Shown: piece after piece, positions 18,822 to 26,503 of the stretch
Layout: every line of letters starts with the position of its first letter
Numbering within the stretch: the stretch's first letter is position 1
NCBI RefSeq assembly: GCF_013415115.1
Contig: NZ_JACCDD010000002.1
Location: 310,001-374,000, forward strand
Reading direction: 5' to 3'
Source of the DNA: Vreelandella zhaodongensis
GTDB lineage: Bacteria; Pseudomonadota; Gammaproteobacteria; Pseudomonadales; Halomonadaceae
DNA: 64,000 nucleotides
Program-made: the position numbers and the translations under genes
Notes under the pieces: generated by a model
What the model was told of the DNA's origin: nothing
The model's database searches: none
The model's input: only the letters and a program-made list of their open reading frames with translations

Positions 18822-20135
18822 ATGAATCAGCCCGCTACGCGTATCGACACTGCGACTCTCGACCCCTTGGAAACCGCCAGCGTCGACGAGCTGCGCGCCA
18901 CTCAGGTCAAGCGCCTGAAGTGGAGCCTAAAGCACGCTTACGACAATGTGCCGTTCTACCGCCAGTCTTTCGACAAGGCTGGGGTACATCCCGACGATAT
19001 CCAGACGCTGGCGGATCTCGCCAAACTGCCGTTCACCACCAAGGCTGATTTGCGCGACAACTACCCATTTGGCATGTTGGCCACCCCGATGAGTGAGATC
19101 GTTCGCATCCATGCCTCCAGCGGCACCACCGGGCAACCGACGGTGGTGGGCTACACCCAGAAGGACATTGATGTGTGGTCCGATGTGGTGGCGCGCTCGA
19201 TCCGTGCCGCTGGCGGCAGCCGCAACGACAAAGTACATGTGGCGTATGGCTACGGCCTGTTCACCGGCGGACTGGGCGCGCATTACGGTGCCGAGCGCTT
19301 GGGTTGTGCGGTCATCCCCATGTCGGGCGGCCAGACTGAGAAACAGGTTCAGTTAATTCGTGATTTCCAGCCGGACATCATCATGGTCACCCCCTCGTAT
19401 ATGCTCAACATCGCAGACGAGATGGAGCGCCAAGGCATCGACCCACGCACGCTGCCCCTACGCACTGGCATTTTCGGTGCCGAACCCTGGACCGACAGCA
19501 TGCGCACGGCCCTAGAGCAGCGCCTGGGCATTGACGCCCTCGATATTTATGGCCTCTCTGAAGTAATGGGGCCCGGCGTGGGCATGGAGTGCCTGGAGAC
19601 CAAAGATGGCCCGACCATCTGGGAAGACCATTTCTACCCCGAGATCATCGACCCGATCAGCGGTGACGTTCTGCCAGACGGCGAATACGGCGAGCTGGTG
19701 TTCACCACCCTAACCAAAGAAGGCCTGCCGGTGATTCGCTACCGCACCCGCGACCTGACCCGCTTGCTGCCGGGCACCGCCCGCCCCATGCGCCGCATCG
19801 ACAAGATCACTGGCCGCAGCGACGACATGCTGATCATTCGCGGTGTGAATGTGTTCCCCACCCAGATCGAAGAGCAACTGCTAAAGATTGCGTCGCTTTC
19901 ACCCCACTACGAGATCGAAGTCAGCCGCCAAGGCAATATGGATATGGTGCTTGTGCGGGTAGAGGCGAATCATCATGACATCGCCCGCGACCCCACAGCT
20001 TGTGAAGATGCCGCAAAACAGCTCCAGCATGCCATCAAGACGTATATTGGTATCAGCACCCAGGTTGAGGTGTGCCCAGTAGAGAGCGTGATGCGCTCGC
20101 TAGGCAAGGCTAGACGCGTCAAAGATCTTCGCTGA
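18822..20135 (+). CDS. paaK: PaaK, phenylacetate-CoA ligase
   Basis: PaaK activates phenylacetate to phenylacetyl-CoA with ATP and is the first enzyme of the pathway. Its product is the inducer read by PaaX. The 437 residues fit the ANL-superfamily PaaK group. The P-loop-like HASSGTTGQPTVVGYTQ is near residues 97-113, DIYGLSEVMGPGVG holds the aryl-substrate and ATP motif, and FTTLTKEGLPVIRYRTRDL and GRSDDMLIIRGVNVFPTQIE mark the hinge to the C-terminal domain. It is the last gene of paaFGHIJK and is followed by a strong terminator. AGACC rather than a clear Shine-Dalgarno site precedes the ATG. Confidence 0.95.
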   Translation: MNQPATRIDTATLDPLETASVDELRATQVKRLKWSLKHAYDNVPFYRQSFDKAGVHPDDIQTLADLAKLPFTTKADLRDNYPFGMLATPMSEIVRIHASSGTTGQPTVVGYTQKDIDVWSDVVARSIRAAGGSRNDKVHVAYGYGLFTGGLGAHYGAERLGCAVIPMSGGQTEKQVQLIRDFQPDIIMVTPSYMLNIADEMERQGIDPRTLPLRTGIFGAEPWTDSMRTALEQRLGIDALDIYGLSEVMGPGVGMECLETKDGPTIWEDHFYPEIIDPISGDVLPDGEYGELVFTTLTKEGLPVIRYRTRDLTRLLPGTARPMRRIDKITGRSDDMLIIRGVNVFPTQIEEQLLKIASLSPHYEIEVSRQGNMDMVLVRVEANHHDIARDPTACEDAAKQLQHAIKTYIGISTQVEVCPVESVMRSLGKARRVKDLR

Positions 20136-20192
20136 TTCAGCCACTAGCGCTTTAAAGCCTCGTATTGCCATCGATTGAGATACTAGACCAAC

Positions 20193-20224
20193 GCCCTTGC
20201 AGGCAACCCCTGCAAGGGCTTTTT
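20193..20224 (+). terminator. Rho-independent terminator after paaK
   Basis: A GC-rich stem (GCCCTTGCAGG pairing with CCTGCAAGGGC around a short loop) is followed directly by a run of T. It lies 57 nt after the paaK stop and should separate paaFGHIJK from paaABCDEZ. Confidence 0.85.
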
Positions 20225-20341
20225 CATACCCAAACAACCAGCTTTGATGAAAAAAATAGAACATTAAGAATCACTTACTCTTAGCCATTTTTCCTTTACA
20301 AACCAACCATATTGGCTTTATCCGTAATCACAAAGTCTTAA

Positions 20342-20390
20342 AGTGACACATAAAAATAGTTATTGATAAAATATTTCGTGTCACTATACT
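20342..20390 (+). promoter_or_regulatory. paaA promoter with flanking inverted repeat
   Basis: TTGATA (20363-20368) and TATACT (20385-20390), 16 bp apart, form a strong sigma-70-like promoter 51 bp before paaA. AGTGACAC (20342-20349) and GTGTCACT (20378-20385) are perfect inverted copies. One lies upstream of the -35 box and the other abuts the -10 box, a layout suited to a repressor. PaaX is the obvious candidate, but the motif is not identical to the E. coli PaaX site as remembered. The rest of the 306-bp spacer after paaK holds the paaK terminator and AT-rich DNA. Confidence 0.6.
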
Positions 20391-20441
20391 TTAAGCAAGA
20401 TAAGCCACACTCCCTGATAGTCCGACGCCGCGGAGGTCTCT

Positions 20442-21428
20442 ATGTACGCGCAGCTCGTTGAAACCGGTTCTAACAAACTCAAAACGCTTGATGAGATGAG
20501 CCCTGAGGAACGCCAGTTCCAGGAGCGCATCAATGATGAAATTAAAATAGAACCCAAGAATTGGATGCCGGACGCCTACCGCAAGACGTTGATCCGTCAG
20601 ATCTCACAACACGCGCACTCCGAGATCGTCGGTATGCTGCCGGAAGGTAACTGGCTGACACGTGCGCCGACCCTTAAGCGCAAGCTGCAGCTAATGGCCA
20701 AGATTCAGGATGAGGCGGGTCATGGCCTGTACCTCTATAGCGCCATGGAAACGCTGGGTGCCGACCGCGACGAAGAGATCGACAAGCTTCACGATGGCCG
20801 CGCCAAGTACTCCAGCATCTTCAACTACCCAACGCTCAACTGGGCTGACATGGGCACCATCGGCTGGTTGGTCGACGGCGCGGCCATCGTCAACCAGGTA
20901 CCGCTGCAGCGCACCTCTTACGGCCCCTACGCGCGCGCCATGATCCGCGTGTGCAAGGAAGAGAGTTTCCATCAGCGCCAGGGTTATCAAATTCTGTTGA
21001 CCATGATGCAAGAGGGCACTGACGACCAGAAAGCCATGGTGCAGGACTCCATCAACCGTTTCTGGTGGCCATCGCTAATGATGTTCGGGCCATCCGACGA
21101 AAACTCACCCAACAGCGCCCAGTCGATGGCCTGGAAGATCAAGCGTCACAGCAACGATGAGTTGCGCCAGCGCTTCCTCGACCAAACCGTACCGCAGCTA
21201 GAGCTGCTGGGCTGCACCGCCCCTGACCCGGATCTCAAATATAACGAAGAGACCGGTCATTATGAGTTCGGTGAAATCGACTGGCAGGAGTTTTTCGACG
21301 TCGTGAAAGGCAACGGCCCCTGCAACCGCGAGCGTATCGAAGCACGTCGCAGCGCCATCGATAGCGGTGCCTGGGTGCGTGAAGCCGCCGTGGCTTATGC
21401 CGCCAAGCGTCAACGCAAAGCCGCCTGA
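20442..21428 (+). CDS. paaA: PaaA, phenylacetyl-CoA 1,2-epoxidase catalytic subunit
   Basis: PaaA is the di-iron subunit of the multicomponent monooxygenase PaaABCE that epoxidises the ring of phenylacetyl-CoA. The 328-residue protein has ferritin-like ligands in order: Glu61 (HAHSEIVGM), Glu91 and His94 (QDEAGHG), and Glu174 with His177 ([11 protein letters not shown]). It opens a new operon after the paaK terminator, under its own promoter. A 103-nt gap with a direct repeat and a hairpin separates it from paaB. CGGAGG precedes the ATG. Confidence 0.96.
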   Translation: MYAQLVETGSNKLKTLDEMSPEERQFQERINDEIKIEPKNWMPDAYRKTLIRQISQHAHSEIVGMLPEGNWLTRAPTLKRKLQLMAKIQDEAGHGLYLYSAMETLGADRDEEIDKLHDGRAKYSSIFNYPTLNWADMGTIGWLVDGAAIVNQVPLQRTSYGPYARAMIRVCKEESFHQRQGYQILLTMMQEGTDDQKAMVQDSINRFWWPSLMMFGPSDENSPNSAQSMAWKIKRHSNDELRQRFLDQTVPQLELLGCTAPDPDLKYNEETGHYEFGEIDWQEFFDVVKGNGPCNRERIEARRSAIDSGAWVREAAVAYAAKRQRKAA

Positions 21429-21452
21429 CTTTTAAAAACTGTCTTTCAAAAT

Positions 21453-21481
21453 CTAGCTTTTAAAACCCTAGCTTTTAAAAC
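21453..21481. repeat. 14-bp direct repeat between paaA and paaB
   Basis: CTAGCTTTTAAAAC occurs twice (21453-21466 and 21468-21481) with a single base between. The surrounding paaA-paaB spacer has several further TTTTAAAA-like tracts. It lies directly before the hairpin in front of paaB. Confidence 0.8.
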
Positions 21482-21488
21482 AATCGGA

Positions 21489-21507
21489 AGCCCCGCGTTA
21501 CGGGGCT
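21489..21507 (+). other. Perfect hairpin inside the paa epoxidase operon
   Basis: AGCCCCG pairs perfectly with CGGGGCT around the 5-nt loop CGTTA. It lies 61 nt after the paaA stop and 25 nt before the paaB start. No T-run follows, so it is unlikely to be a full terminator. It could stabilise the paaA message end or reduce read-through, setting subunit ratios (inference). Confidence 0.6.
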
Positions 21508-21531
21508 CCTCTGACCAATGAGGCATCTCTC

Positions 21532-21813
21532 ATGGCTGACTGGCCCCTCTTCGAAGTTTTTATACGCAGCAAGCACGGCCTTAATCACAAGCACGTCGGT
21601 AGCGTACACGCCGCCGATCGCTGCATGGCAATCGAAAATGCCCGCGAGCTTTACACCCGTCGCAATGAAGGCGTTAGCATCTGGGTGGTTCCGGCCAGCG
21701 AAATCACCGCGTCTTCTCCTGATGAGAAAGAGCCGCTGTTTGACCCGTCTAACGACAAGGTCTATCGCCACGCATCCTTCTACAAACTGCCGAAAGAAGT
21801 CGGCCACATGTAA
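21532..21813 (+). CDS. paaB: PaaB, phenylacetyl-CoA epoxidase small subunit
   Basis: PaaB is a small subunit that bridges the PaaAC heterodimers of the epoxidase. The 93-residue sequence matches the family throughout: MADWPLFEVFIRSKHGLNHK, GSVHAADRCMAIENARELY, EGVSIWVVPASEI, and a tail with FDPSNDKVYRHASFYKLP. It follows the paaA-paaB hairpin and is 11 nt from the preferred paaC start. Confidence 0.95.
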   Translation: MADWPLFEVFIRSKHGLNHKHVGSVHAADRCMAIENARELYTRRNEGVSIWVVPASEITASSPDEKEPLFDPSNDKVYRHASFYKLPKEVGHM

Positions 21814-21824
21814 GGGAGGCTGTG

Positions 21825-22619
21825 ATGCAAAACCCAGCTCAAAAAAACGTAGCTCAAAAAACACAAGCACCGCTGACCGATTACCTGCTACGCCTTGGCG
21901 ACAGCGCCTTGGTGCTTGGCCAGCGCCACGCACAGCTGTGTGGAAAGGCCCCGGCGTTGGAAGAAGAGCTGGCCTTAATGAATGTAGGGCTCGACCTCTT
22001 CGGTCAGGCGCGCAACTGGCTTGGCTATGCGGCTGAACTGATGAATGACAATGTCGATGCCGATCATCTGGCCTTTCGCCGCGACGCCCAGGACTTTCGT
22101 AATCTGTTGATCACCGAGCAGCCCAACGGCGACTTCGCCGACATCATGGGACGCCAGTTTCTATTCGATGCATGGCACGTTCACCTGCTTGATGGACTGA
22201 CTCACTCCAGTGACCCTCGCATTGCTGAAGTAGCAGCCAAGTCGCTTAAGGAAGCAACGTACCACCTACGCCGCTCCTCAGAATGGGTGATTCGCCTGGG
22301 CGATGGCACCGAAGAGAGCCACACCCGTATGCAGCGCGCGCTCGACAACCTTTGGCAGTTCACCGGCGAGCTCTTGCAGGTCGACGAGATTGATCAGGCC
22401 ATGATAGAGACTGGCATCGCGCCTGACCCTGAAGCCATTGCCGCTCGCTGGAAAGCGACGGTGGAAGAGGTGCTTGAGGAAGCCACGCTGGAGCGTCCCT
22501 CCTACGACGCCTGGATGTATACCGGCGGCAAAGTCGGCCATCACACCGAGCACCTGGGCTTTCTATTGGCGGAAATGCAATACCTGCCGAGGGCATATCC
22601 CGATGCGACCGCCTGGTAA
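21825..22619 (+). CDS. paaC: PaaC, phenylacetyl-CoA epoxidase structural subunit
   Basis: PaaC is a ferritin-like paralogue of PaaA that lacks a productive di-iron centre and supports PaaA in the PaaAC core. Typical stretches are YLLRLGDSALVLGQRHAQLC, LALMNVGLDLFGQARNWLGY, AWHVHLLDGLTHSSDPRIAE and KEATYHLRRSSEWVIRLGDG. The ATG at 21825 is preferred over GTG at 21822 because GGGAGG lies only 2 nt before the GTG but 5 nt before the ATG. The 264-residue length fits the family. The 3' end overlaps paaD. Confidence 0.94.
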   Translation: MQNPAQKNVAQKTQAPLTDYLLRLGDSALVLGQRHAQLCGKAPALEEELALMNVGLDLFGQARNWLGYAAELMNDNVDADHLAFRRDAQDFRNLLITEQPNGDFADIMGRQFLFDAWHVHLLDGLTHSSDPRIAEVAAKSLKEATYHLRRSSEWVIRLGDGTEESHTRMQRALDNLWQFTGELLQVDEIDQAMIETGIAPDPEAIAARWKATVEEVLEEATLERPSYDAWMYTGGKVGHHTEHLGFLLAEMQYLPRAYPDATAW

Positions 22620-23190
22620 CCCACCGTCGGACGGCCCTATCGATGACTGGCCTTCAAGTGACTTGATCGGCAGCGACCGTCGCGGGCTGCCACCCGCCGG
22701 TGAAAAAGGCGATATCGACGCCGTACTGGCGGTTTTAGAGCAAGTGCCAGACCCAGAAGTGCCGGTGGTCAGCGTGGTTGAGCTGGGAATTGTGCGCGAT
22801 ATCGATTGGGTGGACGGTCGGTTGGCGGTCAACGTGACGCCAACTTACTCCGGCTGCCCGGCGACGGAAGTCATCGAACAGCATATCCATGAAGCGCTGG
22901 TGGCCGCTGGCTACTCAGACCCACTGATTCAGCGCCGCCTTTCACCTGCCTGGACCACCGATTGGTTGACCGAAGCCGGGCGTGAAAAATTGCGTGCTTA
23001 CGGCATCGCACCACCGGTAGGAAGTGCTAGCAAGCGCAGCCTGACGGGGCAGTCTGACCCGGTCGTGCCCTGCCCTTTATGTGGCAGCAACGCGACCGAA
23101 CGCGTCAGCGAATTCGGCTCTACGGCTTGCAAGGCGCTCTACCGCTGTCGCGATTGCCTGGAGCCTTTCGATTATTTCAAGTGTCTGTAA
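22603..23190 (+). CDS. paaD: PaaD, DUF59/MIP18-type assembly factor for the epoxidase
   Basis: PaaD carries a MIP18 (DUF59) domain and is needed for epoxidase activity, probably in Fe-S or di-iron assembly. The domain lies at residues ~40-130: VPDPEVPVVSVVELGIVRDI, then VNVTPTYSGCPATEVIEQHI with its conserved Cys. A C-terminal zinc-ribbon-like part has CPLCGS and CRDCLEP. The start is set at the ATG overlapping the end of paaC, with GAGGG 8 nt before it; this gives 195 residues. An earlier in-frame start would lie far inside paaC. A ~30-residue proline-rich N-terminal extension precedes the MIP18 fold. Confidence 0.9.
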   Translation: MRPPGNPPSDGPIDDWPSSDLIGSDRRGLPPAGEKGDIDAVLAVLEQVPDPEVPVVSVVELGIVRDIDWVDGRLAVNVTPTYSGCPATEVIEQHIHEALVAAGYSDPLIQRRLSPAWTTDWLTEAGREKLRAYGIAPPVGSASKRSLTGQSDPVVPCPLCGSNATERVSEFGSTACKALYRCRDCLEPFDYFKCL

Positions 23191-23209
23191 AACGACGAGA
23201 CCATTTCCC

Positions 23210-24292
23210 ATGAGCCGATTTCACGCCTTGACCGTCAAGGATGTACGCAAGGAAACCCATGATGCCGTTTCCATTGCTTTCGACATTCCCGACGACCTGC
23301 TGGACGCCTTTCGCTTTACCCAAGGGCAGTACCTGACACTGCGCCGCGACATCGAAGGTGAGGATGTCCGCCGCTCTTATTCAATCTGCACCGGCGTCCA
23401 CGAACATGAGCTAAGAGTCGCCGTCAAGCTGGTGCCAGGCGGCAGCTTCTCCACCTTTGCCAACCAGCAATTGCAGCCTGGTGATCGCCTGGAAGTGATG
23501 CCACCACAGGGCAAGTTCTTCGTGCCTCTCGACCCTAGCCGTGAAGGGAACTATCTGGCGGTAACCGCTGGCAGCGGCGTTACCCCCATTATGTCGATTG
23601 TTGCCACTACGCTGGAAAGCGAGCCAAAAAGTCGTTTTACCGTGATTTATGGCAACCGCTCCACCACGGGCACACTGTTTCGCGAACGTCTGCAGGATCT
23701 CAAAGATCGTTACCTCGAACGCCTCAACATCATTTACGTGTTCAGCCGCGAACAACATGAAATCGATCTTTACAACGGCCGTATCGATGCCGATAAGTGC
23801 AACGCCCTGTTTGACCGTTGGGTAGACGTACCCAAGCTCGACGCTGCGTTTATCTGTGGGCCGCAAGAGATGACCGAGATCGTGCGCGATGTCCTGACCC
23901 AACATGGAATGCCAAAGGAGAAGGTGCACTTTGAGCTGTTCACTACTGGGCTACCAACAGCAGGCGCCAAACGCCGCCAGGCAACCAGAGCCAGTCAGCT
24001 TGAAGCAGAAACTTCGCACATCAAAGTGATCATCGATGGCCGCACCATCGAATATAACCTGCCCCGCAATACCCAGAATATTTTGGACGCGGGTAACGAG
24101 CACGGCGCCGACCTGCCGTTCTCATGCAAGGCTGGCGTGTGCTCCACCTGTAAATCAAAAGTGATCGAAGGTGAGGTGGAAATGGATGCCAACTATGCCC
24201 TGGAAGATTACGAAATAGATGCCGGCTACGTACTGTCCTGTCAGTGCTATCCGATCAGCGACAAAGTGGTGCTCGATTTTGACGAGGTATAA
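23210..24292 (+). CDS. paaE: PaaE, epoxidase reductase (FAD and 2Fe-2S)
   Basis: PaaE passes electrons from NADPH through FAD and a plant-type ferredoxin centre to PaaA. The 360-residue protein has an FAD domain (DVRRSYSICTG), a nucleotide-binding domain (AVTAGSGVTPIMSI, VIYGNRS, FICGPQEM) and a C-terminal ferredoxin domain. In the latter CKAGVCSTCKSKV gives three cluster cysteines and LSCQCYP the fourth. The ATG at 23210, 19 nt after paaD, yields the family start SRFHALTVKDVRKETHDAVS; an earlier in-frame start would lie inside paaD. Confidence 0.95.
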   Translation: MSRFHALTVKDVRKETHDAVSIAFDIPDDLLDAFRFTQGQYLTLRRDIEGEDVRRSYSICTGVHEHELRVAVKLVPGGSFSTFANQQLQPGDRLEVMPPQGKFFVPLDPSREGNYLAVTAGSGVTPIMSIVATTLESEPKSRFTVIYGNRSTTGTLFRERLQDLKDRYLERLNIIYVFSREQHEIDLYNGRIDADKCNALFDRWVDVPKLDAAFICGPQEMTEIVRDVLTQHGMPKEKVHFELFTTGLPTAGAKRRQATRASQLEAETSHIKVIIDGRTIEYNLPRNTQNILDAGNEHGADLPFSCKAGVCSTCKSKVIEGEVEMDANYALEDYEIDAGYVLSCQCYPISDKVVLDFDEV

Positions 24293-24312
24293 CCCCTAGT
24301 CCACCCACTTCC

Positions 24313-24334
24313 AAGCCGGCGACTGCGTCGGCTT
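24313..24334 (+). other. Weak hairpin between paaE and paaZ
   Basis: AAGCCG pairs with CGGCTT with partly paired inner bases, followed by TGTTT. It is too weak for a confident terminator. It may be an attenuator between paaE and paaZ. Confidence 0.35.
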
Positions 24335-24361
24335 TGTTTATGTTGTACGGGAGAACACGCA

Positions 24362-26404
24362 ATGCCAGTTTTGCAAAGTTACATCTCAGGCCAGTGGTTC
24401 GGAAAGACCGAGTCCAAAGCCCTTATCAGCGCCATTAACGGCACCACCGTTGCGCATACTCACCAAGAAGAGATCAATTTCCGCGAAGCGGTGGCGTACG
24501 CCCGCAACACCGGCGTGAAAAACATTCTGGCACTGGATTTTCAGCAGCGGGCCGCCATTCTTAAGGCGCTGGCCGCCTATATCCAAGAGCGTAAGCGTGA
24601 GCTTTATGCGATTTCCCACCACACCGGCTGCACCAAGGCCGACTCCTGGATCGACATCGACGGTGGTTTCGGCACCCTGTTTACCTACGCTTCCACGGGC
24701 CGCAAGGAACTGCCCTCCGGCAATGTGGCCCACGAAGGTCCGGTGACACAATTAGGCAAAGAGAACCACTTCAACGGCACCCACATTCTGGTACCCCGCC
24801 GCGGTGTCTCTGTGCATATTAATGCGTTCAACTTTCCTATCTGGGGCATGTTGGAGAAGTTCGCGCCCGCCTTTCTGGCAGGCATGCCGTGTATCTTCAA
24901 ACCGGCAACGGCGACTAGCTACCTGACCGAAGCGGCCGTGCGCGTCATCAACGATTCTGGCCTGCTGCCGGAAGGTGCGCTGCAACTAGTGATCGGTGGA
25001 GCCGGTGACCTACTCGACCACCTGGAAGAGCAGGACTTTGTCACCTTTACCGGCTCGGCAAGCACTGCCCTAATGCTGAAAAGCCACCCTAACATCATGG
25101 CCAAGAGCATTCCGTTTAACGCCGAGGCGGACTCGCTCAACAGCGCCATTATGGCGCCAGATGTAAGTCCTGAAGACGAAGAGTTCGATATCTTTGCTAA
25201 AGAAGTCGTCAAAGAGATGACCGCTAAGTCAGGCCAGAAATGCACCGCGATCCGCCGAATTTTAGTGCCCGCCGAGCATCTCGATGCATTGGCAGACACA
25301 ATCACGGCGCGCCTTGCCAACATCGTGGTCGGTGACCCTCATGAAGAAGGTGTGCACATGGGCGCGCTCTCTTCCCGTGACCAGTTGAGAGACGTTAATC
25401 ATGCAATCGAAAAACTGTTAGAAACCAGCGAGTGTGTCTTCGGTAAAGACGGCAGCTTCAAGCCTGTCGGCCTGGGTGTTGAAAACGGTGCCTTCATCAC
25501 TCCCCACCTGCTGATCAACCGCAACCCGTTGAACGACGGCGGCGCTCACGACATCGAAGCCTTTGGCCCTGTCGCGACGCTAATGCCCTATCGCGGCATT
25601 GACGAAGCCCTGGCCATCGCCGCCAAGGGCAAGGGCAGCCTGGTAACCACGCTGACCACAAAAGACCCCGCCATTGCTGCCGAAATGATCCCTGTGCTGG
25701 CCGCCCAACATGGCCGCCTGCAGATCCTGGATGCCCAGGCAGCAAAGGAATCCACTGGCCACGGCTCTCCGCTGCCGATGCTCAAGCATGGCGGGCCCGG
25801 CCGCGCAGGCGGTGGCGAGGAGCTCGGTGGCATTCGCGCTGTTCACCACTATCTACAGCGTACCGCTATCCAGGGCTCTCCGACCATGCTCGCGGCAGTC
25901 ACAGGGGAGTATGTGCGTGGCGCGAAGGTGATCGAGAACGATATCCACCCATTCCGCCGCCATTTCGACGACCTGCAGGTTGGCGAGTCACTGTTAACTC
26001 ACCGCCGCACCGTCACTGAAGCCGACATCGTCAATTTTGGCTGCCTTTCCGGCGACCACTTTTACATGCACTTCGACGACATTGCCGCAAAAGAGACCCA
26101 ATTTGGCCAACGCATTGCCCACGGCTACTTTGTACTGTCGGCAGCTGCTGGTTTGTTTGTTTACCCAGGCGAAGGTCCCGTATTGGCTAACTACGGCCTG
26201 GATACGCTGCGCTTTATTACGCCTGTGCTGGTTGGCGACACCATCCGCGCCCGCCTCACCTGTAAGCGCAAGATTGATCAGGGACGAACTTCTCCCGACG
26301 GACACCCCCAGGGCGTGGTGATGTGGGACGTCGCGGTGACCAATCAACATGATGAGCTGGTCGCCAGCTATGACATTCTAACGCTGGTCGCAAAGCGCCA
26401 GTAA
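24362..26404 (+). CDS. paaZ: PaaZ, oxepin-CoA hydrolase / dehydrosuberyl-CoA semialdehyde dehydrogenase
   Basis: PaaZ is bifunctional. The C-terminal hotdog (MaoC-like) domain opens oxepin-CoA, and the N-terminal aldehyde dehydrogenase oxidises the reactive semialdehyde to 3-oxo-5,6-dehydrosuberyl-CoA. In the 680 residues the dehydrogenase has Glu255 (PFNAEADSLNSAI) and Cys294 (KSGQKCTAIRR). The hotdog domain keeps the Asp/His pair in FGCLSGDHFYMHFDD and the loop RIAHGYFVLSAAAGLF. Both halves look intact. GGGAGAAC precedes the ATG. It closes the epoxidase operon, 69 nt after paaE, and faces the TRAP genes across a two-way terminator. Confidence 0.96.
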   Translation: MPVLQSYISGQWFGKTESKALISAINGTTVAHTHQEEINFREAVAYARNTGVKNILALDFQQRAAILKALAAYIQERKRELYAISHHTGCTKADSWIDIDGGFGTLFTYASTGRKELPSGNVAHEGPVTQLGKENHFNGTHILVPRRGVSVHINAFNFPIWGMLEKFAPAFLAGMPCIFKPATATSYLTEAAVRVINDSGLLPEGALQLVIGGAGDLLDHLEEQDFVTFTGSASTALMLKSHPNIMAKSIPFNAEADSLNSAIMAPDVSPEDEEFDIFAKEVVKEMTAKSGQKCTAIRRILVPAEHLDALADTITARLANIVVGDPHEEGVHMGALSSRDQLRDVNHAIEKLLETSECVFGKDGSFKPVGLGVENGAFITPHLLINRNPLNDGGAHDIEAFGPVATLMPYRGIDEALAIAAKGKGSLVTTLTTKDPAIAAEMIPVLAAQHGRLQILDAQAAKESTGHGSPLPMLKHGGPGRAGGGEELGGIRAVHHYLQRTAIQGSPTMLAAVTGEYVRGAKVIENDIHPFRRHFDDLQVGESLLTHRRTVTEADIVNFGCLSGDHFYMHFDDIAAKETQFGQRIAHGYFVLSAAAGLFVYPGEGPVLANYGLDTLRFITPVLVGDTIRARLTCKRKIDQGRTSPDGHPQGVVMWDVAVTNQHDELVASYDILTLVAKRQ

Positions 26405-26439
26405 CGGCTCAGCCTAATAGCCAGACATAAAAGCAAGGC

Positions 26440-26476
26440 AAAAAAATGACAGGGCAAACGCCCTGTCATTTTTTTG
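26440..26476. terminator. Bidirectional terminator between paaZ and dctM
   Basis: ATGACAGGGC and GCCCTGTCAT pair around AAAC, flanked by an A-run on one side and a T-run on the other. It can therefore stop transcription from both convergent units, paaZ (plus) and the TRAP operon (minus). Confidence 0.9.
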
Positions 26477-26503
26477 TATCGTACGAAAGTTAATAAAACC
26501 GTT

